From positions 1 to 64,000 of the forward strand of contig JBKPHA010000029.1 of NCBI GenBank assembly GCA_046729615.1: DNA of 64,000 nucleotides, written 5' to 3'. Shown in pieces: positions 1 through 8,176 of this stretch. Position 1 is the stretch's first letter, and the number at the start of each line of letters is the position of its first letter. This DNA is from AC-56 sp046729615 (GTDB lineage Bacteria; Actinomycetota; Thermoleophilia; Solirubrobacterales; 70-9). The notes beneath the pieces are model-generated. The model was given only the letters and a program-made list of their open reading frames with translations. It had not been told where the DNA came from and did no database searches. A program made the position numbers and the translations under genes.

Positions 1-215
1 ACGACCTTCGCGCCGGCCGGCGTCAACGCGACGGCCAGCACGATGGCCGCCGCGGCGACCGCGACCGCGAGCCTTTTCGGCGCCGAGCCCCCGGTGCGGA
101 CCGGCTCGCGCTCGGCGTAGGCGGCGCGCACGATGCGCCAGCCGCGCTCACGCGCCTCGCGCTCGCTGGGGACCGGCGCGCCGCGAAGCCGCCGCCGCAG
201 GTCGCCGGCCCTCAT
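1..215 (-). CDS. Membrane protein downstream of ECF sigma factor, N-terminal fragment
   Basis: Only the first 71 codons lie in the window. They encode about 48 charged, Arg-rich residues followed by one hydrophobic segment (LAVAVAAAAIVLAVAL), as in a single-pass protein with a cytoplasmic N-terminus. The ATG overlaps the stop of the sigma factor gene (ATGA), so translation is probably coupled. A membrane protein directly after an ECF sigma gene is often its anti-sigma factor, and that is the inferred role. No HxxxCxxC zinc motif is visible in this part, so it could instead be another membrane-anchored protein. Confidence 0.5.
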   Translation of the reverse strand, partial: MRAGDLRRRLRGAPVPSEREARERGWRIVRAAYAEREPVRTGGSAPKRLAVAVAAAAIVLAVALTPAGAKV

Positions 216-883
216 CGCGCCTCCTCCACCTTCGCGCCGAGTCGGTCGAGTGCGCGCCGCAGCCTGGAGTTCACGGTCCCGCGCGGAAGGCCGAGCGTCT
301 CGGCGATCTCACCGGGCGTGTAGTCGAGGAGGTAGCGGAGCACCACGACCGCCCGGTGCTCGGGCGAGAGCTCCCTGAGTGCGGCGACGATCTCGTCGGA
401 GTAGACGGAGGTGCCGGCCTCGGGCGCGGCCGGCTCGTTCGTCGCCGCCTCGGTCTCGAACTCGGCGGCCGTTTCCCGCCGGAGCGCCCGCGCCCGCGCC
501 CAATCGATCGCCCGGTTGACAACGATCCGGTTGAGCCACGGCCCGAATGGACGGCGACGATCAAAGCGATCGAGCGATCTGATCGCCGAGAGAAAGGCCT
601 CCTGCGCGATGTCCTCTGCGGCGCCTGCATCGTGCACCACGAGGTACGCGGCGCGATGCGCCCACGGCCAGTGGCGTCGGTAGAGGTGCTCGAGCGCCTG
701 CTCGGACCCCGACTGCGCCGCCTTGATCCAGCGTCGCTCGCGGCGACGTTCTAGGGCCTTCGACGGGGGGGCCGCGCGCGTCACCCGAAGCGGTACCGCG
801 ACCCTCTCCGTGCTCCCATCGGCAGTCAGCTGGATCTCCTCCTCGAGGCCCACGGCGATGGGCCGCGGCTCGAGCACCATCAT
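212..883 (-). CDS. ECF-type RNA polymerase sigma factor
   Basis: A 223-residue sigma-70 family protein of the extracytoplasmic-function type, which redirects RNA polymerase to stress or envelope promoters. Region 2 lies at about residues 60-130 (AEDIAQEAFLSAIRSLDRF) and region 4 at about 165-215 (LSPEHRAVVVLRY, then the helix-turn-helix PGEIAETLGLPRGTVNSRL). Regions 1 and 3 are absent, as usual for this group. The start is an ATGATG pair preceded by GGAGG; the second ATG, at 880, has the better spacing. The open frame runs on to 1609, but that part is antisense to the carboxypeptidase gene's own frame. It is the third gene of a minus-strand operon and is coupled to the next gene by ATGA. Confidence 0.9.
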   Translation of the reverse strand: MMVLEPRPIAVGLEEEIQLTADGSTERVAVPLRVTRAAPPSKALERRRERRWIKAAQSGSEQALEHLYRRHWPWAHRAAYLVVHDAGAAEDIAQEAFLSAIRSLDRFDRRRPFGPWLNRIVVNRAIDWARARALRRETAAEFETEAATNEPAAPEAGTSVYSDEIVAALRELSPEHRAVVVLRYLLDYTPGEIAETLGLPRGTVNSRLRRALDRLGAKVEEAR

Positions 884-948
884 CTTCCTCCGAACGCCCA
901 CGCGTGGCGACATCCGTGCAATACGGACCGCAGCCCGCGAGAGGTCCC

Positions 949-1749
949 TCAGGATTGGTCCGCGAGCCTGGCGACCGCGGCCCCGACCAGGAAGGCATCG
1001 CTTTGCGGAAGCTGCCCCGGCGGCAGCTCCACGACGAACGATGCCGTTCCTGGGAACCGGTGGTTCTGCCAGTTTGGCGCTGTGCCGGAGAGCCATGGCA
1101 GCCGCCGGAACGGCACGTTGGTGTAGCGCAGGGATCGGAGGTAGCGGTCGAACCGCCGCGCGAGGGGGGCGCTCGGGCCCCACGCCCGGACCATCGGCTC
1201 GGCTTCCTGGTGGAACCAGATGGTGACGTCTGGGTGCAGCGCCCGGATGAGCCGGGCGGCGAGGCGCGTCTCGGGCTCGGAGAAGGGGCGCGGCCCGGAG
1301 TACTCGAGGTCCCAGCGCTGCCCGATCGGCTGCCAACCCGAAGGGAAGTTTCGGTTCAGATCGACCCCGCGCCCGTTGAGGCGGGTGCCCATCGCGAACC
1401 CATCCGGGTTGAGGTTCGGGACGTAGAAGATCCCGCTGGGGGTGGGGCAGCCGTACTGGAAGCGAGGGATCGAGTCGGCAGCGCATTCCGTTCCGTGGGT
1501 GCACCCGAAGACCAGTACGCGTCGTCCCTCCTCGTTTGCTCCGTACTCGCGAAGGGAGATCGGTCGCCCCCGAGCTGAGCGACCGATGGTGACGGAGCCG
1601 TGGAACCATGCGCCCGACTGCTTGGAGCTCCAGCGGTGGTCAAGCCTCGCGAGCTTGGAGTCCAGGACGGATGCCCGCTGATGCTGGCCGCCGGAATGTA
1701 ACCCGGTCAGCAGGCCTGTGACCGCGAGGCCGGCGAGGAGCGCGCGCAT
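949..1749 (-). CDS. Secreted M14-family zinc carboxypeptidase-like protein
   Basis: A 266-residue protein with a short N-terminal hydrophobic segment (residues 1-20) that looks like a signal peptide or anchor. Family M14 hallmarks are present: HGTE (zinc ligands His85 and Glu88), NPDG at 114-117, NRNFP at 132-136, the third zinc ligand His180 in WFHQE, and a catalytic-type Glu241 in FVVEL. It should be an active metallopeptidase acting outside the membrane, perhaps on peptidoglycan peptides as for some small bacterial M14 enzymes; the substrate is unknown. It starts 3 bp after the propeller gene and lies 65 bp before the sigma gene, so the three are probably cotranscribed. Confidence 0.85.
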   Translation of the reverse strand: MRALLAGLAVTGLLTGLHSGGQHQRASVLDSKLARLDHRWSSKQSGAWFHGSVTIGRSARGRPISLREYGANEEGRRVLVFGCTHGTECAADSIPRFQYGCPTPSGIFYVPNLNPDGFAMGTRLNGRGVDLNRNFPSGWQPIGQRWDLEYSGPRPFSEPETRLAARLIRALHPDVTIWFHQEAEPMVRAWGPSAPLARRFDRYLRSLRYTNVPFRRLPWLSGTAPNWQNHRFPGTASFVVELPPGQLPQSDAFLVGAAVARLADQS

Positions 1750-1752
1750 CGG

Positions 1753-2727
1753 CTACGCGTCGGGCGCCGCCAGCCTGGAGGTCCCACGGTGGCGGCTTAC
1801 GATGACGGCGCCGCCGGCGCCGAGGCCGAGCGCCACGGCGATCGCGATGAGGAGCCAGGGGATCCCGCCGCCTCCGCCGTCAGCGCCCGGGACCGGCGGA
1901 GCGCTTGCCTGCAGCGTGTCGGGGTCGATGACCGCCGCAGGCGTCTTCGTCGTCCCAACCGTGAGCTCCGGGCCGCTTGCACTCATCGTCATGTGCACGT
2001 CACGGAGCTGACGCCGCGTAATGAGCCCGTCGAGGTCCACGCACACCGCCCGGCCCTCGACCGTGTCGAGCGCATGCACGAAGGGCGCGCCGTCCGCACC
2101 GCCGTCGTACACCGTGTAGGCCCATCGTCCGTCCGAGCTCGTAACGCGGCGAAGCGGATAGCCGCGCATCTCGTCGACGTGCTCATCCGGGTCGGCGATG
2201 GGAGTCGGGACCATGCGACCGGCCGCCACGTCGTACGCCCGCACGGCGTAATGCGTCTGATCGCGAGGGGAGAGGTACTGGATGAAGTAGATCGTCGAGC
2301 CGTCCGGTGAGATGGCGTCGAAGGTGAATGCGCCCCGGAATGTGAGGCGCTGGCGGACCCCGAGCGAGCGGGCGTCAAGGATCACGACCTGTGTCGGGCC
2401 CCGCGTCACGGTCGGGCCCCGATCGACCAGTACGAGAGTCCGAGCATCAGCCGAAAGGCCGCCAGGATCGCCGTCGAGCGTCACCGCGGGAACGGCGAAC
2501 CGTCCGTCGACGCTTCGGGATCGCACCGTATCGCCCTTGACGATCTCCCGCACGGTGGTCGTTCCGTGTCGCCCCGGGAGTGCCAGGTACCGGCTCCCGT
2601 GGGCCGCGACACCGCCGGGCGAGGTGAAACTCGGAGGCGATCCGGCGCCCGCCGCCGCAGTGGGGACGCCCAGCATCGCCGCGATCGTCAGCGCACTGAT
2701 CGTCGCTCCAACGGTCCGCCGTCGCAT
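1753..2727 (-). CDS. Secreted, C-terminally anchored beta-propeller-like protein
   Basis: A 324-residue protein of unknown function. It has an N-terminal signal peptide (MRRRTVGATISALTIAAML, then an Ala-rich cleavage region), a body with repeated SPDGSTIYF / SSDGRWAYTVY / SADARTLVLVD units typical of WD40 or TolB-like propeller blades, a Gly-rich linker and a C-terminal membrane helix (PWLLIAIAVALGLGAGGAVIV) followed by basic residues. It is therefore likely displayed on the outer face of the membrane. It is the first gene of the operon with the M14 peptidase and the sigma factor. Such propellers can bind ligands or sense envelope state, but no specific role can be assigned. Confidence 0.75.
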   Translation of the reverse strand: MRRRTVGATISALTIAAMLGVPTAAAGAGSPPSFTSPGGVAAHGSRYLALPGRHGTTTVREIVKGDTVRSRSVDGRFAVPAVTLDGDPGGLSADARTLVLVDRGPTVTRGPTQVVILDARSLGVRQRLTFRGAFTFDAISPDGSTIYFIQYLSPRDQTHYAVRAYDVAAGRMVPTPIADPDEHVDEMRGYPLRRVTSSDGRWAYTVYDGGADGAPFVHALDTVEGRAVCVDLDGLITRRQLRDVHMTMSASGPELTVGTTKTPAAVIDPDTLQASAPPVPGADGGGGGIPWLLIAIAVALGLGAGGAVIVSRHRGTSRLAAPDA

Positions 2728-2788
2728 GTGGTCCTACTCGTCGGGGTCTCCGCGATCACTACGTCGCGCCCAGCAGAAGAGGTCCCGC

Positions 2789-2794
2789 GATAAT
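2789..2794 (+). promoter_or_regulatory. Candidate -10 box (GATAAT) for the fetAB-like operon
   Basis: GATAAT ends 6 nt before the ATG of the ABC ATPase gene, so a transcript from it would begin at or next to the start codon. No Shine-Dalgarno sequence is seen between them. Confidence 0.5.
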
Positions 2795-2800
2795 CGCTCC

Positions 2801-3460
2801 ATGCTTTTCCAGCTCGACCGGGTGACGCTGGAGCGGGACGTCAAGGTGGTCCTTCAGGATGTGAGCGCGACCCTGCCCAAGGGCGCGAGCTGCGTCGCCG
2901 GGCCGTCCGGCAGCGGGAAGTCGAGCCTGCTGCGGCTACTCAACAGGCTCGCCGACCCCGCATCGGGGGTCGTCCGCTACGCCGGCGCCGACGTGCGCGA
3001 GCGCGATCCGCTCGAGTTGCGGCGCGAAGTCTGCCTGGTGCCGCAGCTGCCCGCGCTGCTCGAGGGGACCGTCGAGGACAACATCCGGTTCGCCGCCGGG
3101 CTGGCCGGGCGCGAGCCCGATGTTCCGCGACTCCTCGATCTCGCCGGCCTCGATTCCTCGTTCGCCGAGCGGTCCGCCAGCAGGCTCTCCGTCGGCGAGC
3201 AGCAGCGAGCGATGCTCGCCCGGTCGCTGGCGCTCGAGCCGCGGGTGCTGCTGCTGGACGAGCCGACCTCCGCCCTCGACGAGGGAGCCCGCGGGGCGGT
3301 GGAGGCGACGCTGCTCCACTTGCGCGAGCGCGTCGATGTCTCGATCGTGCTCGTCACCCACGACCTCGCCCAGGCCCGCCGCATGGCCGACTGGGTCGTG
3401 CGACTCGACGAGGGACGCGTGGTGGGGGAAGGCCACGTCCGGGAGCAGCTCGCGGTGTGA
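2801..3460 (+). CDS. fetA: ABC transporter ATP-binding protein, FetA/YbbL type
   Basis: A 219-residue ABC ATPase. Walker A is GPSGSGKSS at residues 34-42, the signature is LSVGEQQRAMLARSLA, Walker B is VLLLDEPTSALDE, and a switch His lies in VLVTHDL. The size and the membrane partner directly downstream match the FetAB (YbbLM) exporters, which in E. coli help export iron under oxidative stress. The ATG was chosen over upstream in-frame starts because it fits the family length and follows a GATAAT box. The stop overlaps the next gene by one base (TGATG). The substrate is inferred from the family only. Confidence 0.85.
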   Translation: MLFQLDRVTLERDVKVVLQDVSATLPKGASCVAGPSGSGKSSLLRLLNRLADPASGVVRYAGADVRERDPLELRREVCLVPQLPALLEGTVEDNIRFAAGLAGREPDVPRLLDLAGLDSSFAERSASRLSVGEQQRAMLARSLALEPRVLLLDEPTSALDEGARGAVEATLLHLRERVDVSIVLVTHDLAQARRMADWVVRLDEGRVVGEGHVREQLAV

Positions 3461-4257
3461 TGTCTCCGACGATCGCTCAGGTCACGAGCTCGATCCACGT
3501 CAGCCTCGGCGAGGTCGCGGCGACCCTGGTGCTCGTCGCCATCGCGGTCGCAGTGTCGTTCTGGCGCCGCGCGGAGCTGGAGGCGGACATCGGAATCGCC
3601 GTCGTCCGCTCGGCGATCCAGCTCACCGCGATCGGCTACGTCATCAAGTTCATCTTCGACCAGGACAACCTGTGGTTCGTCGTCCTTTTGATCGCGATCA
3701 TGGTCGTCTTCGGGGCGTTCACAGCCCAGCGGCGCGCGCGACAGGTACCCGACGTCTTCTGGCCGCTCCTGCTGGCGCTGGCGATCGCGGGGGCCAGCAC
3801 GCTTGGCCTCGTCGTGGCGCTGGGCGTCTTCAAGGCCCAGCCGCGCTACCTCGTGCCCGTGGGAGGCATGGTTGTGGGCAATGCGATGACCGCGGCCGCC
3901 GTAACGCTCAACCGGCTCGGCGACGAGATGACGCGACACGCGCGGGAGGTCGAAGCGACGCTCGCGCTCGGGGCGACCTCCACCCAGGCCGCCGCGCCGA
4001 TCGTCCGGCGCAGCCTGCGCTCGGGGATGATCGCCCTTGTCGACTCGACCAAGACGACCGGCCTCATCTTCTTCCCCGGCACGATGGTGGGGATGCTGCT
4101 CGCGGGCGCCAACCCCACCGACGCGGTGCGCCTGCAGCTCATCCTGCTGTGGACGCTGCTGGGGAGCGTGGCTCTGGCGGGGCTCATAGCGGTGACGCTC
4201 GCCTACCGAAACTTCTTCACTCCGGCGCACCAGCTCCGCGAGCAGCCGGAGCCGTAG
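3460..4257 (+). CDS. fetB: ABC transporter permease, FetB/UPF0014 family
   Basis: A 265-residue integral membrane protein with about seven hydrophobic helices. It has the conserved UPF0014 elements: FWRRAELEADIGIAVVRSAI near the N-terminus, a central MVVGNAMTAAAVTLNRL segment, an ALGATSTQAA coupling-like stretch and a GMIALVDSTKTTGLIFFPG segment. It pairs with the upstream ATPase to form a FetAB-type exporter. The ATG overlaps the fetA stop (TGATG); a GTG three bases earlier is also possible. Confidence 0.85.
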   Translation: MSPTIAQVTSSIHVSLGEVAATLVLVAIAVAVSFWRRAELEADIGIAVVRSAIQLTAIGYVIKFIFDQDNLWFVVLLIAIMVVFGAFTAQRRARQVPDVFWPLLLALAIAGASTLGLVVALGVFKAQPRYLVPVGGMVVGNAMTAAAVTLNRLGDEMTRHAREVEATLALGATSTQAAAPIVRRSLRSGMIALVDSTKTTGLIFFPGTMVGMLLAGANPTDAVRLQLILLWTLLGSVALAGLIAVTLAYRNFFTPAHQLREQPEP

Positions 4258-4264
4258 GAGGCGG

Positions 4265-4861
4265 GTGGCAGCTCACCTCACCCCGGATTTCGTCGAGTTC
4301 ATCTTCCAGTGGCTGCCGCCAGCGCCGGCCCGCGTGCTCGAGGTCGGTTGCGGCGACGGTTCGCTCACTCGTCTGCTTGGCGGGCGCGGCTACCACGCCG
4401 TTGGCCTCGATCCCGACGCTCCCGATGGGCCGGAGTTCGTCCGCGGGACGCTCGAGGGGTTCGAGCGCGACTACGAGTTCCACGCCGCCGTGGCGGTGCG
4501 CTCCCTCCACCACCTGCATGAGGTGGATCGGGCCCTCAACAACCTTCGCGACGCCATCAAGCCGGGCGGGCATCTCATCCTCTTCGAGTTCGCGATCGAG
4601 AACGTCGACGCCGCCGCGAGGCGGTGGCTCGACGCTCACAGGCTGCCTCACCCGGTAACCGACACGGATCCGCATGAGGTGATTCCGTTCGAGCGGCTCC
4701 GCAAGGCGCTCGAGCGGCGTTTCCGGACGCTGGCCGCTGAGCCCACGACCTACCTCGCCCGCGAGGCCGATCGCGAGGACCTCGTGACCGATGAGGGACG
4801 GGCGATCCGCGCCGGAGAGATCAAGCCGGCCGGCATGCACCTCGTCCTCGAGCGTCCCTGA
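4265..4861 (+). CDS. Class I SAM-dependent methyltransferase
   Basis: A 198-residue protein with a Rossmann methyltransferase core. Motif I is VLEVGCGDGSLTRLLGGRG (about residues 22-40), followed by the acidic ribose-binding loop VGLDPDAP, a motif like AAVAVRSLHHLHEVDRAL and the post-motif KPGGHLILFEF. The substrate is unknown; the pattern is the broad Methyltransf_11 type. The GTG start follows AGGAGG, which overlaps the fetB stop region, so it may be part of the same transcript. Confidence 0.75.
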   Translation: MAAHLTPDFVEFIFQWLPPAPARVLEVGCGDGSLTRLLGGRGYHAVGLDPDAPDGPEFVRGTLEGFERDYEFHAAVAVRSLHHLHEVDRALNNLRDAIKPGGHLILFEFAIENVDAAARRWLDAHRLPHPVTDTDPHEVIPFERLRKALERRFRTLAAEPTTYLAREADREDLVTDEGRAIRAGEIKPAGMHLVLERP

Positions 4862-4882
4862 TCCGGCTGCGGCTGGACACCA

Positions 4883-6535
4883 TTGACAGGCTCGACCGCC
4901 ATGACTCGCACGCAGCGACTGACCCTGGTCGCGACGATCCTCGCCTCCACCATCGTCTTCCTCGACGCCACGGTCGTCAATGTCGCGCTGCCGGCGATGG
5001 AGCGGGATCTCCACATGGGGCTAGCAGGCCAGCAGTGGGTGGTCGAGGCGTACATGCTCGCCCTCGTCTCACTCCTCCTGGTTGGCGGGGCGCTGGGCGA
5101 CCACTTTGGGCGCCGTCGCATCTTCACCCTTGGGCTCGCCGGCTTTGGCGTGACCTCGATCCTCTGCGCGCTCGCCCCCGACACCGGGGTTCTGATCGCG
5201 GTGCGGGGACTCCAGGGCCTGGCCGGAGCGCTCCTCGTCCCGGGGTCGCTCGCGATTCTCACCGCCACCTTCGACGGTGAGGCGCGGGGGCGCGCGATCG
5301 GGACCTGGACCGCCTGGAGCGGCATTTCGACGATCGCCGGACCCGCGGCCGGTGGCTTCCTGACCCAGGCGCTCTAGTGGCGGTTCGTGTTCTGGATCAA
5401 CGTGCCGCTGATCGCGGTGACCCTGTTCCTGACTCTGAACTCCGTCGCACAGAGCCGCGACCCGGACGCCGTTCGCGGCTTCGACATCCCACGCGTGGCG
5501 CTCTCGGCCCTTGGGCTCGGCGGCCCGGTTTTCGCGCTGATCGAGCAGCCCACCTACGGGTGGAGCGATCCGCTCGTCGTGATCGGCTTGCTTGCGGGCG
5601 TCGCCTGCTTCGGGGCGTTCATCCTGCGCGAGGCCACCGCCCGCGCGCCGATGCTGCCGCTGTCCCTCTTTCGCGTTCGTAACTTCGCCGTGGCGAACGC
5701 GACGACGCTCACAGCGTACGCCGGGCTCATCGGCACGAGCTTCTTCCTGACGCTCTACCTGCAGCAGGTGGGCGGCTACAGCCCCCTCGCGGCGGGCTTC
5801 GCCTCGGTGCCGGTATCGCTGCTCATGTTCTTCCTTTCGCCCCGCTTCGGCGCGTTCACGGCCGGCGTCGGGCCGCGCCTGCCGATGTCGGTCGGGCCGA
5901 TCATGGCCGCCATCGGCCTGTTGCTCCTCGTGCGCATCGACGTCCACCCGGGTTACCTGACCGAGGTCCTGCCCGCGCTCGTGATCTTCGGCCTCGCCTG
6001 TCGGCGATGGTCGCGCCGCTCACCACCACGGTGCTGAACGCGGTGAACGAGCACAACGCCGGCATCGCATCCGGGACCAACAACGCGATCGCCCGCGTCG
6101 CGGGGCTGCTGGCGATCGCCGTGATGGGCGCGCCGCTTCCGCCCAGTTCGATTCGAAATCGGCGGCCAGCTCGGGACCGACCGGCTCTCACCGTCAGTCG
6201 AGCGGGTCGTCACCTCGTCGAAGTCCCAGCCGCTCGCGGGGAGCGAGGAGGCATCCAAGCTGCCGCCCTCCGACCAGGTCACGGTTGGCGCTGCGATCGA
6301 GAGCGCGTCGGAGGACGCGTTCCGGCTCGTGACGCTCATCGGCGCCTGCCTGATGCTCGCAGGCGGGCTGACATCGGCGGCGGGCATCCAGAACCCGCGC
6401 CGACGCCCGCGGCCAGAGCCGCCCGCCCGCGCCGCCACAGCGGGCGAGTGCGCACGTTCCACGCACTTCCCCGACGCCGAGCCGGTGCCGGGGACCCTCG
6501 AGCCGGCGCCGGGCGCGGCGAAGGCGCCGCTTTAG
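4883..6535 (+). pseudogene. MFS drug exporter (DHA2/EmrB type), nonsense and double frameshift
   Basis: The reading frame encodes a typical 14-helix major facilitator exporter: motif A GALGDHFGRRRIF, motif C-like GPAAGGFL, then WRFVFWINVPL. It is broken three times. An in-frame TAG lies at 5375-5377, exactly where a residue is expected between GGFLTQAL and WRFVFWINV. A one-base loss near 5999-6004 moves the frame before SAMVAPLTTTVLNAV. A compensating shift near 6131-6148 restores the first frame, which then runs through RLVTLIGACLMLAGGLTSA to a stop at 6535. Homology continues across all breaks, so this is a recently inactivated gene or a cluster of sequence errors. Confidence 0.85.
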
Positions 6536-6572
6536 GTTTCCATGCGCCCGTGCGGGGGAAGCCGCCCATCCG

Positions 6573-7091
6573 ATGCCGCCTCGGCCCCAGCAAACCCAGA
6601 CCCCGCCGCGCTTCCAATCGCCCGATGGCGCCGGCGATGCGACCGAGCCGCGAGCGCGGCTGGCGCCGTACGGTCTGCTGACCGGGGCGTACGCGGCGGC
6701 CGTGGGCGCGTTCCTGTGGCGGTTCCGGGACCGGCTGCCGGACGCGATCTCCGCCGGCGACCTGGCGCTTCTCGGCGTCGCAAGCCACAAGACCAGCCGC
6801 ACCATCTCCAAGGACAAGGTCACCGCGCCGCTTCGGGCCCCGTTCACCGAGCACGAGGGCGAGGGAGGCCCCGGCGAGCTCGAGGAGAGCCCGCGCGGCA
6901 CCGGCGTTCAGCACACGGTCGGCGAGCTCTTGGCGTGTCCGTTCTGCCTCGATCAGTGGGTGGCGACCGGGTACGTGGCGGGTTTGGTGGTTGCGCCGAG
7001 GGCGACGCGCTTCGTCGCGTCGGTGATGGCCACGGTGGCGATCTCCGACTTCCTCCAGATCGGCTACAAGGCCAGCGAAGAGCAGCTCTGA
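6573..7091 (+). CDS. DUF1360 family membrane protein
   Basis: A 172-residue protein. A Pro/Gln-rich N-terminal tail (about 30 residues) is followed by hydrophobic segments near residues 33-50, 63-72 and 125-150. Conserved DUF1360 elements are the HKTSRTISKDKVTAPLRAPF segment and ELLACPFCLDQWVA, whose CxxC pair may bind metal or form a disulfide. Family function is unknown. It stands alone between the broken MFS gene and trpS. Confidence 0.7.
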   Translation: MPPRPQQTQTPPRFQSPDGAGDATEPRARLAPYGLLTGAYAAAVGAFLWRFRDRLPDAISAGDLALLGVASHKTSRTISKDKVTAPLRAPFTEHEGEGGPGELEESPRGTGVQHTVGELLACPFCLDQWVATGYVAGLVVAPRATRFVASVMATVAISDFLQIGYKASEEQL

Positions 7092-7118
7092 TCGCCGGGC
7101 GTTCCCGGGGGCGGCCTC

Positions 7119-7124
7119 TATAGT
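7119..7124 (+). promoter_or_regulatory. Candidate -10 box (TATAGT) for trpS
   Basis: TATAGT ends 10 nt before the trpS ATG. No clear -35 box or T-box leader is seen in the 43 bp upstream gap, so the transcript would have almost no 5' leader. Confidence 0.5.
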
Positions 7125-7134
7125 CGCGCCCGCC

Positions 7135-8136
7135 ATGGCAGGTGCGGAGCGGATCTTCAGCGGCATCCAGCCCACGGGACGCAAGCATCTTGGCAACTAC
7201 ATCGGGGCGATCCGCCAGTACGTGGAGGGCCAGGAGCGCGGCGACGGCATCTACTGCATCGTCGACCTGCACGCGATCACGGTCCCGCACGATCCCTCCG
7301 GGCTCCGCGAGCACCTCTACGACACGACGGCGGTCCTGATCGCGGCTGGGCTCGACCCCGAGCGGTGCATCCTCTTTCGCCAGTCCGACGTCAAGGAGCA
7401 CACCGAGCTCTGCTGGCTTTTGGCGGCGGTCACGGCGTGGGGCGACCTCAACCGTATGCACCAGTTCAAGGAGAAGTCTGAGCAGCAGCGTGAGCTCGTG
7501 TCGGCGGGGCTCTTCTTCTATCCGGTCCTGATGGCGGCAGACGTCCTTGCGTACCGCGCAACCGAGGTCCCGGTTGGCGACGACCAGCGCCAGCACATCG
7601 AGCTCATGCGCGACATCGCCGAGCGCTTCAACGCCCGGTTCGGCGACATCCTCGTGGTGCCCGCGGGGCGCTATCCCCAGGTCGGGGCGCGGATCATGAA
7701 CCTGCAGGAGCCGAGCTCGCGGATGTCCACGACCTACGGCCCCGAGCAGGGAACGGTCTACATCCTCGACGAGCCGGACGCCATCCGGAGGAAGGTGCGA
7801 ACTGCGGTCACTGACTCCGGTACCGAGGTGCGGCGAGCGCCGGAGAAGACCGGGATCTCGAACCTGATCGAGATCCTCTCCGTCGTACGGGGTACTGGCC
7901 CCGAGGAGATCGAGCGAGAGTTCGACGGCTCGGGCTACGGGGACTTCAAGGCGGCGGTCGCTGACGCGGTCGCCGACTATCTCGCGCCGGTGCGCGAGCG
8001 CTACGCGGAGCTCAGGCCCGACGAGGCGGCGATCGAGGAGACGCTCATCGTGGGCGCGGACAAGGCGCGGGCGATCGCCGCGGAAACGCTCGCCGACGTT
8101 CGCGACGCGATGGGTATCGGCCCGGCCGGCGCCTGA
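7135..8136 (+). CDS. trpS: Tryptophan--tRNA ligase
   Basis: Charges tRNA-Trp with tryptophan using ATP, in the cytoplasm. The 333-residue protein has the class I HIGH-equivalent in SGIQPTGRKHLGNYIGA (about residues 8-23), a central MAADVLAYRATEVPVGDDQ block that binds tryptophan and adenylate, and the KMSKS-equivalent loop SSRMSTTYGPEQG. The loop departs from KMSKS (RMSTT), a variant found in one branch of bacterial TrpRS. Length is normal. Confidence 0.95.
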   Translation: MAGAERIFSGIQPTGRKHLGNYIGAIRQYVEGQERGDGIYCIVDLHAITVPHDPSGLREHLYDTTAVLIAAGLDPERCILFRQSDVKEHTELCWLLAAVTAWGDLNRMHQFKEKSEQQRELVSAGLFFYPVLMAADVLAYRATEVPVGDDQRQHIELMRDIAERFNARFGDILVVPAGRYPQVGARIMNLQEPSSRMSTTYGPEQGTVYILDEPDAIRRKVRTAVTDSGTEVRRAPEKTGISNLIEILSVVRGTGPEEIEREFDGSGYGDFKAAVADAVADYLAPVRERYAELRPDEAAIEETLIVGADKARAIAAETLADVRDAMGIGPAGA

Positions 8137-8161
8137 CGCCGGCGGCCGCCGAGCCACCTTC

Positions 8162-8167
8162 TACGCT
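8162..8167 (+). promoter_or_regulatory. Candidate -10 box (TACGCT) for scpA
   Basis: A TANNNT hexamer ending 9 nt before the scpA ATG, one of a recurring pattern in this window. Confidence 0.35.
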
Positions 8168-8176
8168 CCGCGGACG

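Noticed and set aside
2977..4230. Minus-strand frame across fetA and fetB
   Set aside because: It covers two genes with clear ABC transporter motifs in the forward frames and has the shadow composition.
4883..6535. Programmed stop-codon readthrough and frameshifting in the MFS gene
   Set aside because: Three separate events would be needed, none with a recognisable slippery or readthrough signal; decay or sequence error is simpler.
7092..7134. T-box leader for trpS
   Set aside because: The 43-bp gap cannot hold a T-box; only a TATAGT box is present.
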